A stretch of 64,000 nucleotides of DNA from Ancylostoma caninum (lineage: Eukaryota > Nematoda > Chromadorea > Rhabditida > Ancylostomatidae). Position numbers and translations under genes: made by a program. The DNA lies in the NCBI GenBank assembly GCA_037903475.1, contig JBAJFG010000567.1:581001-645000 (forward strand), given 5' to 3'. Below are positions 1 through 11,880 of this stretch, one piece after another; position 1 is the first letter of the stretch; the number at the start of each line of letters is the position of its first letter. A model generated the notes under the pieces. The model had not been told where the DNA came from. It saw only the letters and a program-made list of their open reading frames with translations, and made no database searches.

Positions 1-760
1 AGCGAAGCAAAGATGGCTAAGTCGCAGGCCATCAGCTTGCACTCCCATGCTATCCCATTCCAGTTTCCGCATGACGTCTTCAACAGCTGAATAGTTTTGG
101 CGACACAGTATCGCCTTGCCGAACCCCTCTCTTGACGTCGATGGTGATGTCGTCGTAGAATGGAGAAATCCTGAAATTGAAGTTGCTGTAGAGCTCAAGA
201 AATATCTTGATGTATTGAGTAGGTATGCCCTGGTTGCCCAGGGCTTCCAACACCGCTTCTGTCTCAACAGACTCGAAGGCTTTCTTCAAATCGATGAACG
301 TGAGACAGAGGGGCATCTTATACTCTCGCGATACTTCGATGACTCTGGTGACGGTGTGTATGTGGTCGATCGTACTGAATCCTTTTCTAAACCCTGCTTG
401 CTCGCACGGCTGTCCCTCGTCTAGTGTCCTTTCGATCCTGTTGAAGATCACGCGTGAAGAGCTTGTAGACGACGGACAGCAGGCAGATAGAGCGATAATT
501 GCCAATATCCTGCGGGTCTCTCTTCTTGTACAGCAACACGTCCTGCTGGTCTTCCATTGGTTAGGTACCTTGCATTCCGACAGGTACCGCGTGAAAAGCC
601 TAGCCAAGGTGATGATGAGAACTGGCGGCAGGTTCTTCAGATGTTCCGGTCGAATCCTGTCGGGGCCCGGTGCTGTACGATTCTTCACCGACTTGATGGC
701 ATGTCGGACTTCGGTGTGACTTCACCGGGAAGTTAGCCGGGCTTCCCGGCAGTGGACAAT
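1..760 (-). pseudogene. RTE-type LINE reverse transcriptase fragment (frameshifted, cut by window edge)
   Basis: The minus strand encodes the N-terminal half of a non-LTR reverse transcriptase. Visible landmarks are NRTAPGPDRIRPEHLKNLP (the entry to the RT domain), NRIERTLDEGQPCEQAGFR, and FIDLKKAFESVE with the first catalytic aspartate, followed by KRGVRQGDTVSPKLF. This order and wording fit the RTE clade of nematodes (family knowledge). The frame is broken at least three times: near 540-550, near 450, and near 85-95, where reading resumes in another frame through the sequence preceding the YADD/FADD box, which lies outside the window. The endonuclease domain would lie upstream, above about 760, and I do not see it, so the copy appears 5'-truncated. 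It is dead. The RT call is firm; the clade name is less so. Confidence 0.88.
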
Positions 761-1061
761 GGAGCTTATTTGTTGGAGGCGACTCCGAACCGCCTCTCTT
801 GTACCTCCCAGTCACTTGAATGCAGGGCTTTTGGTCGGATAGAAGTGCAGGATACAATCTGCAGACACGCGAGCACACCCACGCACGCATGCATGAACAT
901 ACCCACGCGCTGACAGAAGGTATAGATCGTTCCGACACTGCCGAGACAGGGAGTCCATCTCTTGAATCCACCCGCGTCTCAGGGCAGGCACAAGGTCGCG
1001 TTTGGTCCGCGATTACCCCCCTATCCGCCACCTGGGGACGCGCCACGTAGCCTAGCGAATA

Positions 1062-1100
1062 ATCCCTCGTATGAGGAAGGGATCCCTCGTATGAGGAAGG
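1062..1100. repeat. Two-copy 20-bp tandem duplication
   Basis: The word TCCCTCGTATGAGGAAGG occurs twice back to back. Each copy contains the small palindrome CCTCGTATGAGG. It could be a short slippage or footprint-type duplication. Confidence 0.7.
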
Positions 1101-1656
1101 TCCGTGGCAGGAAAACTTAGAAGTTGGATATCATCCCTGCCCATATCCATTTGCATTTCTTGTTATTCTACAGAAACTGAGCTTCGTTTGCAGTAACTAC
1201 ATGGTCTATAAGTGAGTAGTTCTGGGGAAAAATTAAGTTAGAAAAGGTGTCACATCTTGTGGGACACTGGTCACCTGTCAGATCGTGTGGTGTTCACATC
1301 CTCACCTTGCTTAACTTTTGATTGAAGTCAGATGTTTTGAAGGTGTAGTATAGTGAGTGACTATCCTTCCTCTCATCGTTCAGATGATAAGATCCGGTAA
1401 AGATTCTACGGCTGCCCTCAACGCCATCGTCTGACGAAACCACGACCATGGTTATATTTGAGTTTGAAATCGTAGGCAGAAAATTTCGCGAACCACTATC
1501 TCACTGTCCATTGGGAAGATGACCCTAAGATAAAACACATGCAAGACTACCGGACGTCTCCGATACGGAATGGCCAAGTTTGAGGTCAGTAACCATGATC
1601 GCTCGAAAATCACCTCGACTCATCATTTGTTAGTGACTCTATAAAGAACCGCAGGA
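1101..1656. other. Unassigned sequence
   Basis: There is no convincing reading frame, terminal repeat or RNA motif. It separates the RTE fragment from the envelope-like remnant and could be the decayed 5' part of the latter. Confidence 0.4.
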
Positions 1657-3060
1657 AAGAGCTAGCCAGAATGTTCAAGAAACATTCGAAAGAGGAGGAA
1701 AAACCCTTTCAGAGGGTCACACAGTTGCTCGGAATTTCCCAAACTCCACGGAAGAGAACAGCTTATTTGTGCATACCCAAACCGGCAATTAATTTCGCAC
1801 CAACCTGAAATTTCTTTCGTTATATCAGCCCTTTGTTTCATCACTCCTGATAATGCTGATGACGTCTGCCTCTGCCTCAAAGACAAGCCGACAAATCCCT
1901 GCTTTGTCCCCAAGATGTACAACTGTTCAGGATTGTTGCCGACCTCATCTCTTCTTACAAAAATGTCCTTGCACATATTTTGTCCCAACACCAAGACCAA
2001 CTCAACCCCGTCATCCTTCTGTAAGGTCATTCAAAATTCCGTCGTCTATTCCATGAGTTTCTTTGACGTTCTGCGTAAGGCACACACCGAAACCCACCTG
2101 GCGGTCTCGGTGGAGGAATGCAAGCTGATGTCCCAGCATAGGCATTGCGTTCACGGCGAGCTAACGGCACATTCTGGAATTTGGCGCTCCTCCAACTGCT
2201 TGAACGTCGAGTTCCCTTAGGCCCCATTTGGTTGTTGTGTCGACCACACCATCCAGGTCACCAACTGCTACCTCTACTCCACGGTTCATGCCTGCCACGC
2301 CCACGGATCTCCTCAATTGCAGTAGTAGGCGATTTGTCAGCTTGCTCTTGTAAAGATGGCACACGCACATAGTCTGATGGATTGGTGGTAATCTGATCAC
2401 CCGACCGCGAGGAGGAACGCCAATATGTCTTAGTCGCAAGAATGACTGGTCACTCCATGGGCCACGTTTGGCTCAGTGACTAAAAGGAGTTCGCCCTCTC
2501 CTGGAACGACGGCAGCCCTACCGTCACCGACTGCCTCAAGCAGCTAACAGTGACGGATCAAGGTTGCGCCATCGGAGAGGTAAGAGCGAGGCCAACGCCG
2601 GTGTCGTCACATCGAACCAACTCTCAGCTCAACTGTTGGCGGTGGAAGGCGCTGTCCAATCGACAATAGCGTCCCTCTTCCGCCACGCCATGCAAGCGTT
2701 ATGTGAGCGTGCAAACGAACCTACGATCGCTCTCCACGCTGCTGTGCGTGTCAACCCGACACTCACCATGCGAAACTGGCTGGATCGACCTGATATCTCC
2801 GCCACTCACCTAGGTGGAGGTTACGTGCAAATCCGTGGGAGTGTTTCCATCCCACCAGCTTCCGCTCACCCTCTGCCGTTTAATTCTACCTGTTATGAGT
2901 TTCCCCGCACCGAACTACGACTTCCAAGCGATTCGCTTTGGCACGCTTTCTTGAATCCAAAGGAATTCTTACCAATCGCGCCACGGAGTTCAACGCTTTT
3001 TACCAATAGATGGCTCTGTCTCCTCGGTCGAGCAAGGCGAGGTTACCGAAATTTCTTTTT
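1657..3060 (+). pseudogene. Envelope-like glycoprotein remnant of a nematode LTR retroelement
   Basis: A cysteine-rich reading frame opens after a stop near 1650 and runs to 2220. It continues through shifted frames to a last open block at 2564-3091. Landmarks in order are DVCLCLKDKPTNPCFVPK, SFFDVLRKAHTETHLAVS, VEECKLMSQHRHCVHGEL, VTDCLKQLTVTDQGCAIGE and FNSTCYEFPRTELRLPS. The paired cysteines, the long ectodomain-like layout and the helical stretch QLLAVEGAVQSTIASLF resemble the phlebovirus-glycoprotein-type envelope found in some nematode Gypsy and BEL elements. That assignment is by recognition only. At least two frameshifts and several stops make it non-functional. No signal peptide or transmembrane anchor is legible. 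It runs opposite to the adjacent gag-pol remnant, so the two are not parts of one normally ordered element. Confidence 0.55.
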
Positions 3061-3062
3061 AG

Positions 3063-4223
3063 AAGATTTCTTTGATGGACCGCTTCTCTAAGTCTTCCAA
3101 CATTTCCTTGAGCTGTTTCCGAAGCCCTTGTGGAATCGTTCTCACCTTCTGCTTGATTGGTCTATGCCGGTGTCGATATCGTGCTCGACTACATCTGTCT
3201 ACGTCAGTTCCTGATCACTTACTGCGAAAATGTCGTGAAACTCTCCTAGTAGTTTTTGTAGCTCTTCTGAAAGTGTGCCGGCTTTGTTATTTGCTTTCAG
3301 AGTGTGCAACAGCTTTTCCAGGCGATCTTTAGTTGGTGAGCTTGCTTAGCCAGTTCGAGCATGTCTGAGGTAGGATCCCACCTTTTGGAATCTATCCACA
3401 TCCTCTCTGTCCATTCCCCGACTTCCTCTCCTTTCCTGAAGATCAGTGGCTCTGGTGAATTGATGATGGGTATCTCTGTTAGCCCTTCCCCTGAGATGGA
3501 GCACACTCCTGGTGGAATTTTGTCATTGTTAGGCCACAGAACCGCGCTGCTGGACTGCTTACCCCCTCGTAGCTGTAATGTTGCGCTGCCTCCTGGTCGT
3601 ACATAAACTCTTTGTACTACCGCTGCTTTAGCAACATAGCTGGGCATAGTCAGTCGGTTGCATTTGCGCTCATTCTCTTTCCGTGACTGCCCTTGAGTCT
3701 TGCGGCTTACCCTTTCCCTTCGTTGAACGTGAACGATTGGTTCCTGCCCCACTTCTGCAGCGACAGTTTGCTGCACCTTTGTGGGTGTCGCAACGATCTT
3801 GTCATAAATGGCCTCGGGTTTTACCGCTCCCGAGTTACCTCGTGTGACTTTGTCACCTACTGGACCATCTTCTGCGTCCACCGTCTTGGGTATTAGGATC
3901 CTGATGCCTAGACATTCGAGTGCATTCGTGCCTAGCAGCACTATATTGTCTCGAAGTCGTTTCACGTGCATTTTGATCCCTACGGGTCTTCCGCCAGATA
4001 GACTCATATCCATTTGTATTCATCCGAGGAAATCCATTTTGTTTTCCGACACATCGATGTCCTCTCTTGAGACTGTTGTGCAGCATGAGTCCATATCGAC
4101 ACCTTTTGCTTGTGCATTTAGCAAGACCTTCAATGGCATAATGGTCAAGTGCGATCCTGTGTCGACCATAGCGTCCACCTCGCCCTCTAGGCATTTTATT
4201 TTCACCATTTGTCTTGGTCCCAC
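3063..4223 (-). pseudogene. Gypsy-type retropepsin and start of reverse transcriptase (broken)
   Basis: On the minus strand a retropepsin begins with VDAMVDTGSHLTIMP, which carries the catalytic DTG, and ends with NIVLLGTNALECLG, the usual C-terminal protease signature. An in-frame TGA at 4020-4022 splits the domain between these motifs. Reading then continues to 3297, followed in another frame by LEKLLHTLKANNKAGTLSEE and HDIFAVSDQEL. A stop and a frameshift come just before IDTG and RPIKQKVRTIP, the usual opening of a Gypsy RT. The frame ends at about 3063, and the rest of RT, RNase H and integrase are missing. The copy is therefore internally truncated at the junction with the envelope-like remnant. 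It lies directly downstream of the gag remnant, in the expected order. Confidence 0.82.
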
Positions 4224-4252
4224 AAGTTGGCAACTCCTGTCCTTTGCTGCAA

Positions 4253-5759
4253 CTAGACAGCATGACCATGACTGTAGGGTGGTGCTGAATGACGTGGTTT
4301 CCCTTCATTTGCTTCTCCAGCAATCCTTAATGTTGTGTCCTCGTCTGTTGCAAATTTCGCAACGACTCGAGATTTCTTTCGGGTTTTGACGCGTTTCTCC
4401 CCGTGAAGTTGTGTCTCTGACAGGTTTGGCATTCGTGGAGCTGCTCGTGGTGTTGCTCGGAGATTGACTGCCAAAATCCTCACTTCTCGTTGTTTCGCCC
4501 ACAGCTTTTGTTGCTGATGAGATGGTTGCAGTTGTTGCGTTTCTTTCCCTTTTGTAGGGTGCGACTCTCGAATCCTTTCGATCCTTACTGCAGCTTCTCT
4601 CATCCTCTCGAAGATTTTTGGACTCCTCTCGCTTTCTAAGATCTCCGCGAGATGATATGCCTCTGGCCAGTGCTTGAGTTGTTCGTAGAGAATTTCTGCT
4701 TGAATAAGAGCTATGGTCCGTTCATCAGCGGTTGGATGAGCCTTTTCAGACAGTAACTCCAACTCAAGACAGAAGTTGAGGACTGATTGCTCTTCCCGTT
4801 TGTAAAGGGTGCGTAATTCACTCAAGGCTTTTGCGTGCGCTCCTTATGAGTCCACTCTCAATCTTTCTTTGAGAGCATTAATGACACCTCTGAATGGACC
4901 CTCACGGATTCGTTTAGATAAGGTCAAGTAGTGCATTTTTGCGTCCCCTTCCAGGAAACCTGCTAGAATTTTTTTCCTGTCCTCATCCGACCATGCGTAT
5001 TCGGGGTATTTTAGTGTGAAACATCTCATGAACTCCGAAAACTTTTGCCCGTTCTTGTTGTTAAAAACCTTCACTGCTGCCATGGCCATCCCCTCATTTA
5101 CTGGTGCATGGGGTCGTGACCTCTGCCGCTTTTATAACTCCTCCCTGACACTCCTGACACACACGACTCTCTCTCGGAATCGGAATCGTTAAACTGACCT
5201 TGCTGCCCACTGGAGGTAGACGGGGTCCGCCTTGGTCTTTGCGGTGCTGGCTGCGACGTCAACTGTAAGTTTGAAGCGTCATTGCATATGTCACTACTTT
5301 GAAATTTGTTAACCCTCTCACCATCCATGGGCTCTTCTGGCCCATGAATGCTCTTCTTCGGGCTTCGAGAGTGTTACGACGCTCCTTATTACGATCGGGT
5401 TCAATGTGAAATTCTTTTTCCATGAGACGTTCGATGGCTTCTATTAAATTTTCCTTATTGCTCTTTAGAAGTTGGCACGTACGAGTAAGTAGGATCTCAT
5501 CGCCTTTCACGCTTTTCACGAACTCGTCGAACATGGTTAGTACGTGTTTGACCTGTTCTTTGACTGCGTCCACAACAGATGTTCTGTTTGTGTCGCTCGC
5601 CCGTAAAAATTTTCCGAGAGACTTATCTACCTTTACCGTTATCCCTTTTATATCTCTCTTTAAACCACTCACCGCACCATTATTGTTTGTAGGAGGCTGC
5701 TTCTCCTCGGCTACCGTTAGCGCTGCCATTCGTGAGGTGTCTTCAGCACTCATCTGCAA
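4253..5759 (-). pseudogene. Gypsy-type Gag polyprotein remnant with CCHC zinc knuckle
   Basis: The minus strand carries a gag-like sequence broken into several frames: 5759-5259 (N-terminal helical region), 5328-5098 (serine-rich linker), 5089-4844 (KFSEFMRCFTLKYPEYAW, typical of the retrotransposon gag core), and 4825-4253. The nucleocapsid part reads CEICNRRGHNIKDC, a perfect C-x2-C-x4-H-x4-C knuckle, but in a frame shifted from the preceding helical part (4502-4305). Gag packages element RNA, and the knuckle binds nucleic acid (family knowledge). There are at least three frame breaks, so it cannot give one protein. It is followed by the protease remnant in the canonical gag-pro-pol order. 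The start is taken as the first methionine of the open block near 5750. Confidence 0.82.
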
Positions 5760-6300
5760 CGTTCTTAGCTTACTAGTGACTTTTGCTAGTTACACTATCC
5801 ACGAACGAAACGAACGTTTTACGACGATTCGAATGCTATGCGGCACTTATGGTATGCGCGGAAATCGTCTTCCGATCGATATTCAGCTAATGCGGCGACC
5901 GAGAATGCGCAGTACGGCGGATCGATCGATATAAGCCCTCGCGTGGGGCCTTTTGCGGCCTCAATCGATACTTGGTAGAACTAGGGCGCGATCCATATGC
6001 TCACGTGATTAAGGTTATCAATCGATACCCGGATGTCACGCAGCAGTAATTTAGCAGGATCGGGAAAAGGTTTCCTGTTGACCGTTTTTGAACAAAATCC
6101 TACACCCTGACCTTAGAAGCAACTCAGCATGTGCATTCTACGGCTCTCGGGTGTGAGGCTGGCCCCCATGTAAGCCTTAAGTTGAAACTTTTGTCTAGTG
6201 AGTTCTTCTCTTTGGCCTCTGCGACTGTTGCATGACGTCTTGTGGTCACGTTAAAAGAGATGTCTGGGTTTTCCAATCACCACAGAATACACGAAGAATG
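5760..6300 (-). other. Probable 5' leader or LTR region of the Gypsy remnant
   Basis: This is the sequence immediately upstream of gag on the minus strand. It contains several GATCGAT repeats and a TATA-like GGCTTATATCG on the minus strand near 5935. I could not define LTR ends or a tRNA primer-binding site, and no second LTR is present in the window. Confidence 0.3.
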
Positions 6301-8308
6301 CAAACTTCTTTAATCAAGTTAAACCAACTAACAACTGGGAGAGCTACATGAAAAGAAGGAAAGACAAAACAAGGCTATATGCAAAAAATTCTTCACTCGT
6401 ATAATGGAGGATCAAAATCGAGGCAGCTCAATGCCATAGGGCGAGATGCGAGTCGGAAAGAAAACAAAACACAAAAAGAATCGGAAGAGTAGATCTCACA
6501 CCGCTCACGCGGCTCTGAGGTCCAAAACTGACGATTACGAAATCTAAGTTCGAGGCATGACGGCGGCTTTCGCGCGCACCTGCGCATCTAAACAAATTTG
6601 ATCTACGATAGTTTTCGCGTTTGCTCTACCTCACAAATATGACGATAATAAACTCAATAAACATTATTATAAGAGAAATTTCCAGAGTGATTATGACTAT
6701 AAAAAGAGTATTATACGTTATTATAGGAGAAGTATGGAGTGCAGGGCTACAAGTAGTTGAAAAATAGGCAGAACTCACTGCTCTGTGAGGTCAGGCATCG
6801 GAGAGTTCTCGAATTACCTGCCATGTTCCTCCGCACCCATCCGAGGCTTTTATCAGAGTCCAGGGTATGTCACACCCCCCCCCCCGACCACATCCTCCGC
6901 AAGTCCCGATGGTTTTTTGGGCCTAGATCGCACCCATCGACTACCTTACCTCCTCCGCATGTCCCGAAGCACGCGGTCACCACATGACCAAAAAATTTCC
7001 TTGAGAAAAAAATGTCCTCCGCATGTCCTGACATCTTTGTCTAAGTACCACAGAGAAAAAGAATGGTCTCAAGGTTACTCCATCCAAATTTGGTTAGTCT
7101 CATAAAACGTCATGTTAAAATTATTATTTGTGCAAGTGCAGTTACAGAGTTTGCATTCTTGAAGGGATCACTCTGATCTTAATAACATTTACAAAATAAG
7201 ACGCGAAAATAAATCTCACATTCTAGAATATTCGCGGGTATTTATGTGTGTGAACAAAAGCAAATTGTCAGGACCTTTTTTGAACTGTGAAAGTCGCGCG
7301 TGAGTGGTGTTCCTTCACTTAGAATCAGAATTGTATGGTTTTTTGTCACGAATTTAGAAAGGATTGACACGTAACCTTGGAAAATAGCTTGAGCCGTTCT
7401 GCTACCAGGAAGCTTCGCACTTTCTGATGCACATTTTATTATTTCGAGAAACTTGGTTTATTAGCGTCAAATCTGAGTGGAAATTTGTTGGTAAAAAGAT
7501 GAGAAAATTGCCATTCTACCAACGATTTACCATCGGTTTACCAGCGGAATAAAACTCCTACCAGATAAAATTGAAAGCTGAAGTTTTATATGAATATAGA
7601 GCTTGACCTCCTCTTTCAGAATCTTATTAAAAATTTTCTGGTTTTGTGGGCTTTCAAATATACACTGAAAAAGTGCGTTGAAAAAAAACTGATTTTTGGC
7701 AAGTTCGAGAACGTGGTGTCAATCTGAGGCAAATAACTTCATAGTTATTTTATATGAGGGAATAGCTTCAAAGCATTATAATAGAGAAAGATTTGCTCTT
7801 TCTTATGTATAGGGTCGCTCTTCACAGAATCTTCTGATTTTTGTCAGTTATTGAATGTCAACATACATCAAATTTAACAAATTTTGCGGTCGTGTCTTAT
7901 GTGGTCTTATCGCTATAAAAGGATTTCCAATGAGCGAGAAGCCCTGAGATTCTGCAACTTCATAAAGTTCGATTCGGAACCGCCTCCATGGCTTCGGCAC
8001 CACGTGATGGCCAGACATCCTAGCACACCATCCACGGAATTGCATCTTGAGCTACACTTTCACTGGACCCTGGGAGTCGATTTACTTCGAAATAAAACGT
8101 CCAAGCTTAGCAAGATAGTGTTCATCGACGATTCTATACTGTTATTCATGGTACTAAAAGAAAAAGATCATGTTGAAGTGTTTGCAAAACTGAACTGAAA
8201 AAACAAGAAATCGAATTTAGAGCTCGCTGGTGAAGAAAAAACTCCCAAACATTGTTGCTATAATACTACCCTCTTCAGGCGACCCCCTCCCCCCCCCCCC
8301 TGCTCCCC
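6301..8308. other. AT-rich unassigned sequence
   Basis: No supported gene is present. The longest frames are under about 110 codons and contain no recognisable motif. A poly-C tract lies near 6873-6884 and another near 8285-8299, just before the second envelope-like remnant. Confidence 0.45.
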
Positions 8309-9183
8309 TTGGTGCGACCCCCTTCTTTGGTAAATTACCATCGTACGCTTGACCCTGCCCTGGATACGATTCATCCATACGTGGAATCGAAGCTCAGCAC
8401 TATGAACCTATCTGTATTATCAGTTTGGAAGCCAGACCATCCATTGATAAACAGGAGATTTGCGCAGTCCAATCACAGCGCTATCATTTTGCCAGAACTT
8501 ATTAAAAACCTGGTCGAATGTGCGACGCGAAATGATCCACGGAAACCTTTCCATAATTGTGAAAATAGGATCATTCGCAGCTGCAGCTTTGGCACAACAC
8601 CACGCCATTGTAAATGTCCTGACGATATAATTGGTCACTTATACCGCGACACCTCTAATATACTGCTACTGGAGACAGCTTACCTACGAATCCACAGCGA
8701 AGGCCCAACCATCTTTGCGGAATCGCATGAAGAAGAACTCACCCTAGCAATTGGATCCACGTTACTCACAAATAGTTCTGAACTTATAATCAAAGAACAA
8801 TGTCACATCGTTTTGCATGATCTAGTTGGATGATACAGTTGTGTCCATGGATCGCAACTCATCGCTAATTGCACTACCCAGCACAAAACCAAGTGCAAGT
8901 AAATTGCCAGAAGTACAGCTCCACCGTGGGTTGTTGTCTAGAGGGAGAAAGCAGTACAGATCGATCACGACTCAGCGATAGTTGTGGAAGCATGTTATGT
9001 ACTTGACATGTGGAGGCGCCACTACAAATTTAACTATCAAATACTTGCTCGTCTATCATCAAACTGCAAACCTCTCGGTATTTTGGCACAATTTCCTAGA
9101 GAGTGAAAAAAAGTGTAGTAACCTGTACGATATTCATCTGCCAGATTTGAATCCGTTAGCAGAGACGATCAGACATCACTGAA
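8309..9183 (+). pseudogene. Second envelope-like remnant (cysteine-rich, Gc-like)
   Basis: An open frame of 174 codons begins near 8309. It contains NCENRIIRSCSFGTTPRHCKC, then EEELTLAIGSTLLTNSSEL, then CHIVLHDLVG followed by a TGA stop. The same frame continues past the stop as YSCVHGSQLIANC. A later frame (8982-9182) has YLTCGGATTNLTIKYLLVY. The cysteine spacing and the glycine-rich CxxC-like block suggest a fusion-glycoprotein domain of a retroelement envelope. That is a judgement from motif layout, not from alignment. It is on the same strand as the first envelope-like remnant but seems to represent a different region or family. Stops and a frame change show it is dead. Confidence 0.45.
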
Positions 9184-9224
9184 AACTGGCTTTGGCATCA
9201 GCGATCGCAACAACGACCCTGTAA

Positions 9225-9744
9225 TCGTATTGTTTTATGTTCAACTGCACGCGAGATTAGTAGTCAGTTTATTTAAACGGCCAACGTTTCGGAGCTATCT
9301 CCTTCTTCAGGGCCTGAAATGGGTTAAACAACTTGTTGAAGCTGTGCCATCAAGTGCATTAGCAATCGAGCTTAAAGTTCGAAAACTCATTTTTTCAATC
9401 ACCGGGAAAGCTCCTACACAACTGAAAACGTGTACACACCTCGTGACACGGCACTGATGGTGGGTAGCGCCGGGTGACCGCTCGCTCGTCGTCTGTGCTT
9501 GCGGGCAATGGAGACTGACCGCACAACCACGACTTGATCAGAATTGACATAGATCTATATAAGAGGCAAGCTCGCTGGTGATCGATAAGCATTCATCCTT
9601 ACGATTCATTGATGGGCTGTTGGTTCTGATTAGAAATGCTTACATAGTTTTGCGCACCGTTATATCAGTTTCCTGTGCTAGTATGGTGACTCGCACTTCA
9701 AAATCGACGTTATCGTGCTTCTGTACTCGATGTGCACTTAGTGG
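9225..9744 (-). repeat. Penelope-like element 3' terminal repeat, copy 1
   Basis: The last part of the GIY-YIG coding region plus the 3' non-coding tail (about 520 bp) is present here. It recurs almost unchanged as the reverse complement at 11881-12399. It contains the hammerhead core at 9279-9314. Both copies carry the same premature TAA after the motif DITVRKTM. Confidence 0.93.
9279..9314 (-). ncRNA. Hammerhead ribozyme core in the Penelope terminal repeat (copy 1)
   Basis: Read on the minus strand, the order is GGCC, CTGAAGA, a GGAG/CTCC stem closed by ATAG, GAAAC, GTT, GGCC. This matches a minimal type I hammerhead: stem I from the two self-complementary GGCC blocks, the CUGANGA core, stem II, GAAA, a very short stem III, and a GUU cleavage triplet. 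Hammerheads are known in the terminal repeats of Penelope-like elements. Confidence 0.8.
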
Positions 9745-11806
9745 TGTGGATTTTCTGGAATTTCGTTTTCCCTCTAGGTGTTCTTTCATTCTAAGTTTCA
9801 GAGGTCGTGCTGTTTCGCCTATGTAAACGTCGCCACACACTTTGCATGAAATCTGATAGATGGCTCCTGATATCATGCAGTCTCCTTCTTTCCCAGAAGG
9901 AGAGACGATACAGTTTGGTGTGGTGCAAAGACGATCATATAGTCGATTCCTTACTAGCCGACGTTTTAGATTATCGGAGGGCACATCCACTAGGTTCACA
10001 AGTTCGTTCAAACCTGATTTCCTCAAGCAGACCCGTATAGCTCTGCTTACCTCGTCCGAGATGAATGGGATGCATAAGGGGATCTTATTTTCTAGACCAA
10101 TACCAAGCTACTGGTTATGAGAGGTCTTCATGGAGCGCTTACAGCTCATGGAGAATCTTGTGCTTTCGTAGCCGTTGGTGGCAGCTATGGCATAGGCAAG
10201 TTGCACAGATTCTACTTTCTCCTTTGTGCCTGAGCAAACAGTTCGTGCAGTGCGAAACATGTTTTTCACTACAGCGGTCTTTGTGTAAGTCGGATGAGCC
10301 GACCTACAGTGAACAATGATATTTCTATTGCTAGGCTTGTGGAACCATTTAGTCCTAGCCTCCATGAAGATGTACCTCTACATTGAGGAAAGGTAACCAA
10401 TTTTCCCTTGGTTTCTCCCTCGTAAGTCTTATATGCGCGGCCTGCTGATTCAGTAGTTCGAAACATTTATCCATCTCCTCCTGTGTGGAGCAGAAGATAA
10501 AGCAGTCGTCTACGTATCGGCAGTAGAGCACTGGTTTACGGTCTAAAACAGGGTTCTTGATCTTGGCCATAAATACTCCTGCTAGGACAGGAGCTAATCG
10601 TTGCCCCATTGCGAGCCTCCTAACTTGCGTGTAATATTTTCCTGACCATCTGAAGATGTTGCAATTCAAGCACGCTTTTAGAAGAGTCATGATGTGAGTA
10701 ACGGTCAGGTCATACAAGTTTACTGATTGAGAGTGTTCTATGAGGAACTCGTGAATAGCTTGCATGCGTGAGTCGTTGGACACATTAGTGTATAAAGAAG
10801 TCACATCGAAGGACTCCATCACACAATCCTTGATAAAACTTGTCGTGTTCAGATGGTCAAGGAACATTTTTGTGTTTCTGAGATTAGATGGGGCGTAACG
10901 GAGTAGCTGAATTAGTATTAGGTTCAGAAGCCAAGATATCCTGTCCGTAGGGCCGCCAACGCAACTGACGATCGGTCGTACTTTGAACCGTGAAGGATCA
11001 TTCGAATTGAGATCGTCTATTGATAGCTTGTGAGTCCTTATCAGGAGATATAGTACAGGGCACACTGGCAGCTCGAGTCTCAAGCGAGTTATTAAGGATG
11101 GTTTGAGGTGGGCATCCTTTGCTATGTTAACCCAGGTACGGTTTAGCATGCGGTACTGTTTAGTGAATTCTTCCTCGGAAGATAGGCGATAAAGTGTGTC
11201 GTCACGGAGATGGAGTTCTGTTATCGCTCTATCTAGGTTTTGTGGGATTATGACGAAATCACCACCCTTGTCGCTTATGCATACGCGTGCTTGCTCAGAA
11301 GCTACTAATTTGTGGATTTCCCTGATACCCTCTCTTTCCGTCAAAGATAAGTTCGATACGAATCTCCCATTCTTGTACCTGCTAAGGATATCGTGAACGT
11401 TTGTAGCGAACGTACGGAATTTTGCATCCACCTCGGTGATGGGACTCTCTTCCTTCAGGTGGCGCTGAGGAAATGGGATTGTTGGAAAGTTAGTGGTTTG
11501 AACATGTCCATCTCTTTCCTGTCTAGCCCGATAACGGAGTCGATTCTGAAGCCCTTGAAGGCACCCCACTATTTAACGTGGAACTGCTGCGGAAATCGGT
11601 TGTGATGGAGAGAAGCTCGGCCCAAGTTCTAGTACGGATCGCGCGGTATCAGGAATCACTATACTCCCGATCACTGTTACTCTATGAGTTGATGAGGGCG
11701 GTTGTGCCTCCTCTTTACTTTCGCAGTCGCCACGAGATTGTGAGGTGAGCGTTTCAAGTTGTCGTGAACCTACCGCCCGTGCACTACAACTACATTTGCA
11801 CGACAC
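9549..11806 (-). pseudogene. Penelope-like retroelement polyprotein: RT plus GIY-YIG endonuclease
   Basis: The minus strand encodes a Penelope-type RT followed by a GIY-YIG nuclease. N-terminal text is legible from about 11806; an in-frame TAA follows at about 11571, and then 404 open codons. RT landmarks are FKVRPIVS, ESFDVTSLYTNV (first aspartate), RRLAMGQRLAPVLAG and YCRYVDDCFIF (catalytic YVDD). A single-base frame change near 10360 leads into the linker KWFHKPSNRNIIVHCRSAHP. An in-frame TAG lies near 10100. The C-terminal nuclease contains GAIYQISCKVCGDVYIGET with the conserved downstream R and EH. A further TAA at about 9640 precedes the last 30 or so codons. The enzyme would reverse-transcribe and nick for target-primed insertion. 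With one frameshift and three stops the copy is inactive, but the sequence is otherwise well preserved, so it is fairly young. Confidence 0.93.
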
Positions 11807-11880
11807 CTTGAAACACGGGCGAAAGGTTCACGACAACTTGAAACACGGGCGAAAGGTTCACGACAACTTGAAACACGGTG
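11757..11880 (+). repeat. 30-bp tandem repeat at the Penelope junction, with one inverted unit
   Basis: A unit containing CTTGAAACACGGGCGAAAGG is repeated about 2.7 times from 11799 and encodes a 10-residue period if read. The same word occurs inverted at 11757-11780. It marks the join between the 5'-truncated coding region and the inverted terminal copy. Confidence 0.85.

Noticed and set aside
2027..2439. Minus-strand frames overlapping the envelope-like remnant
   Set aside because: They are shadows of the cysteine-rich plus-strand sequence and contain no motif.
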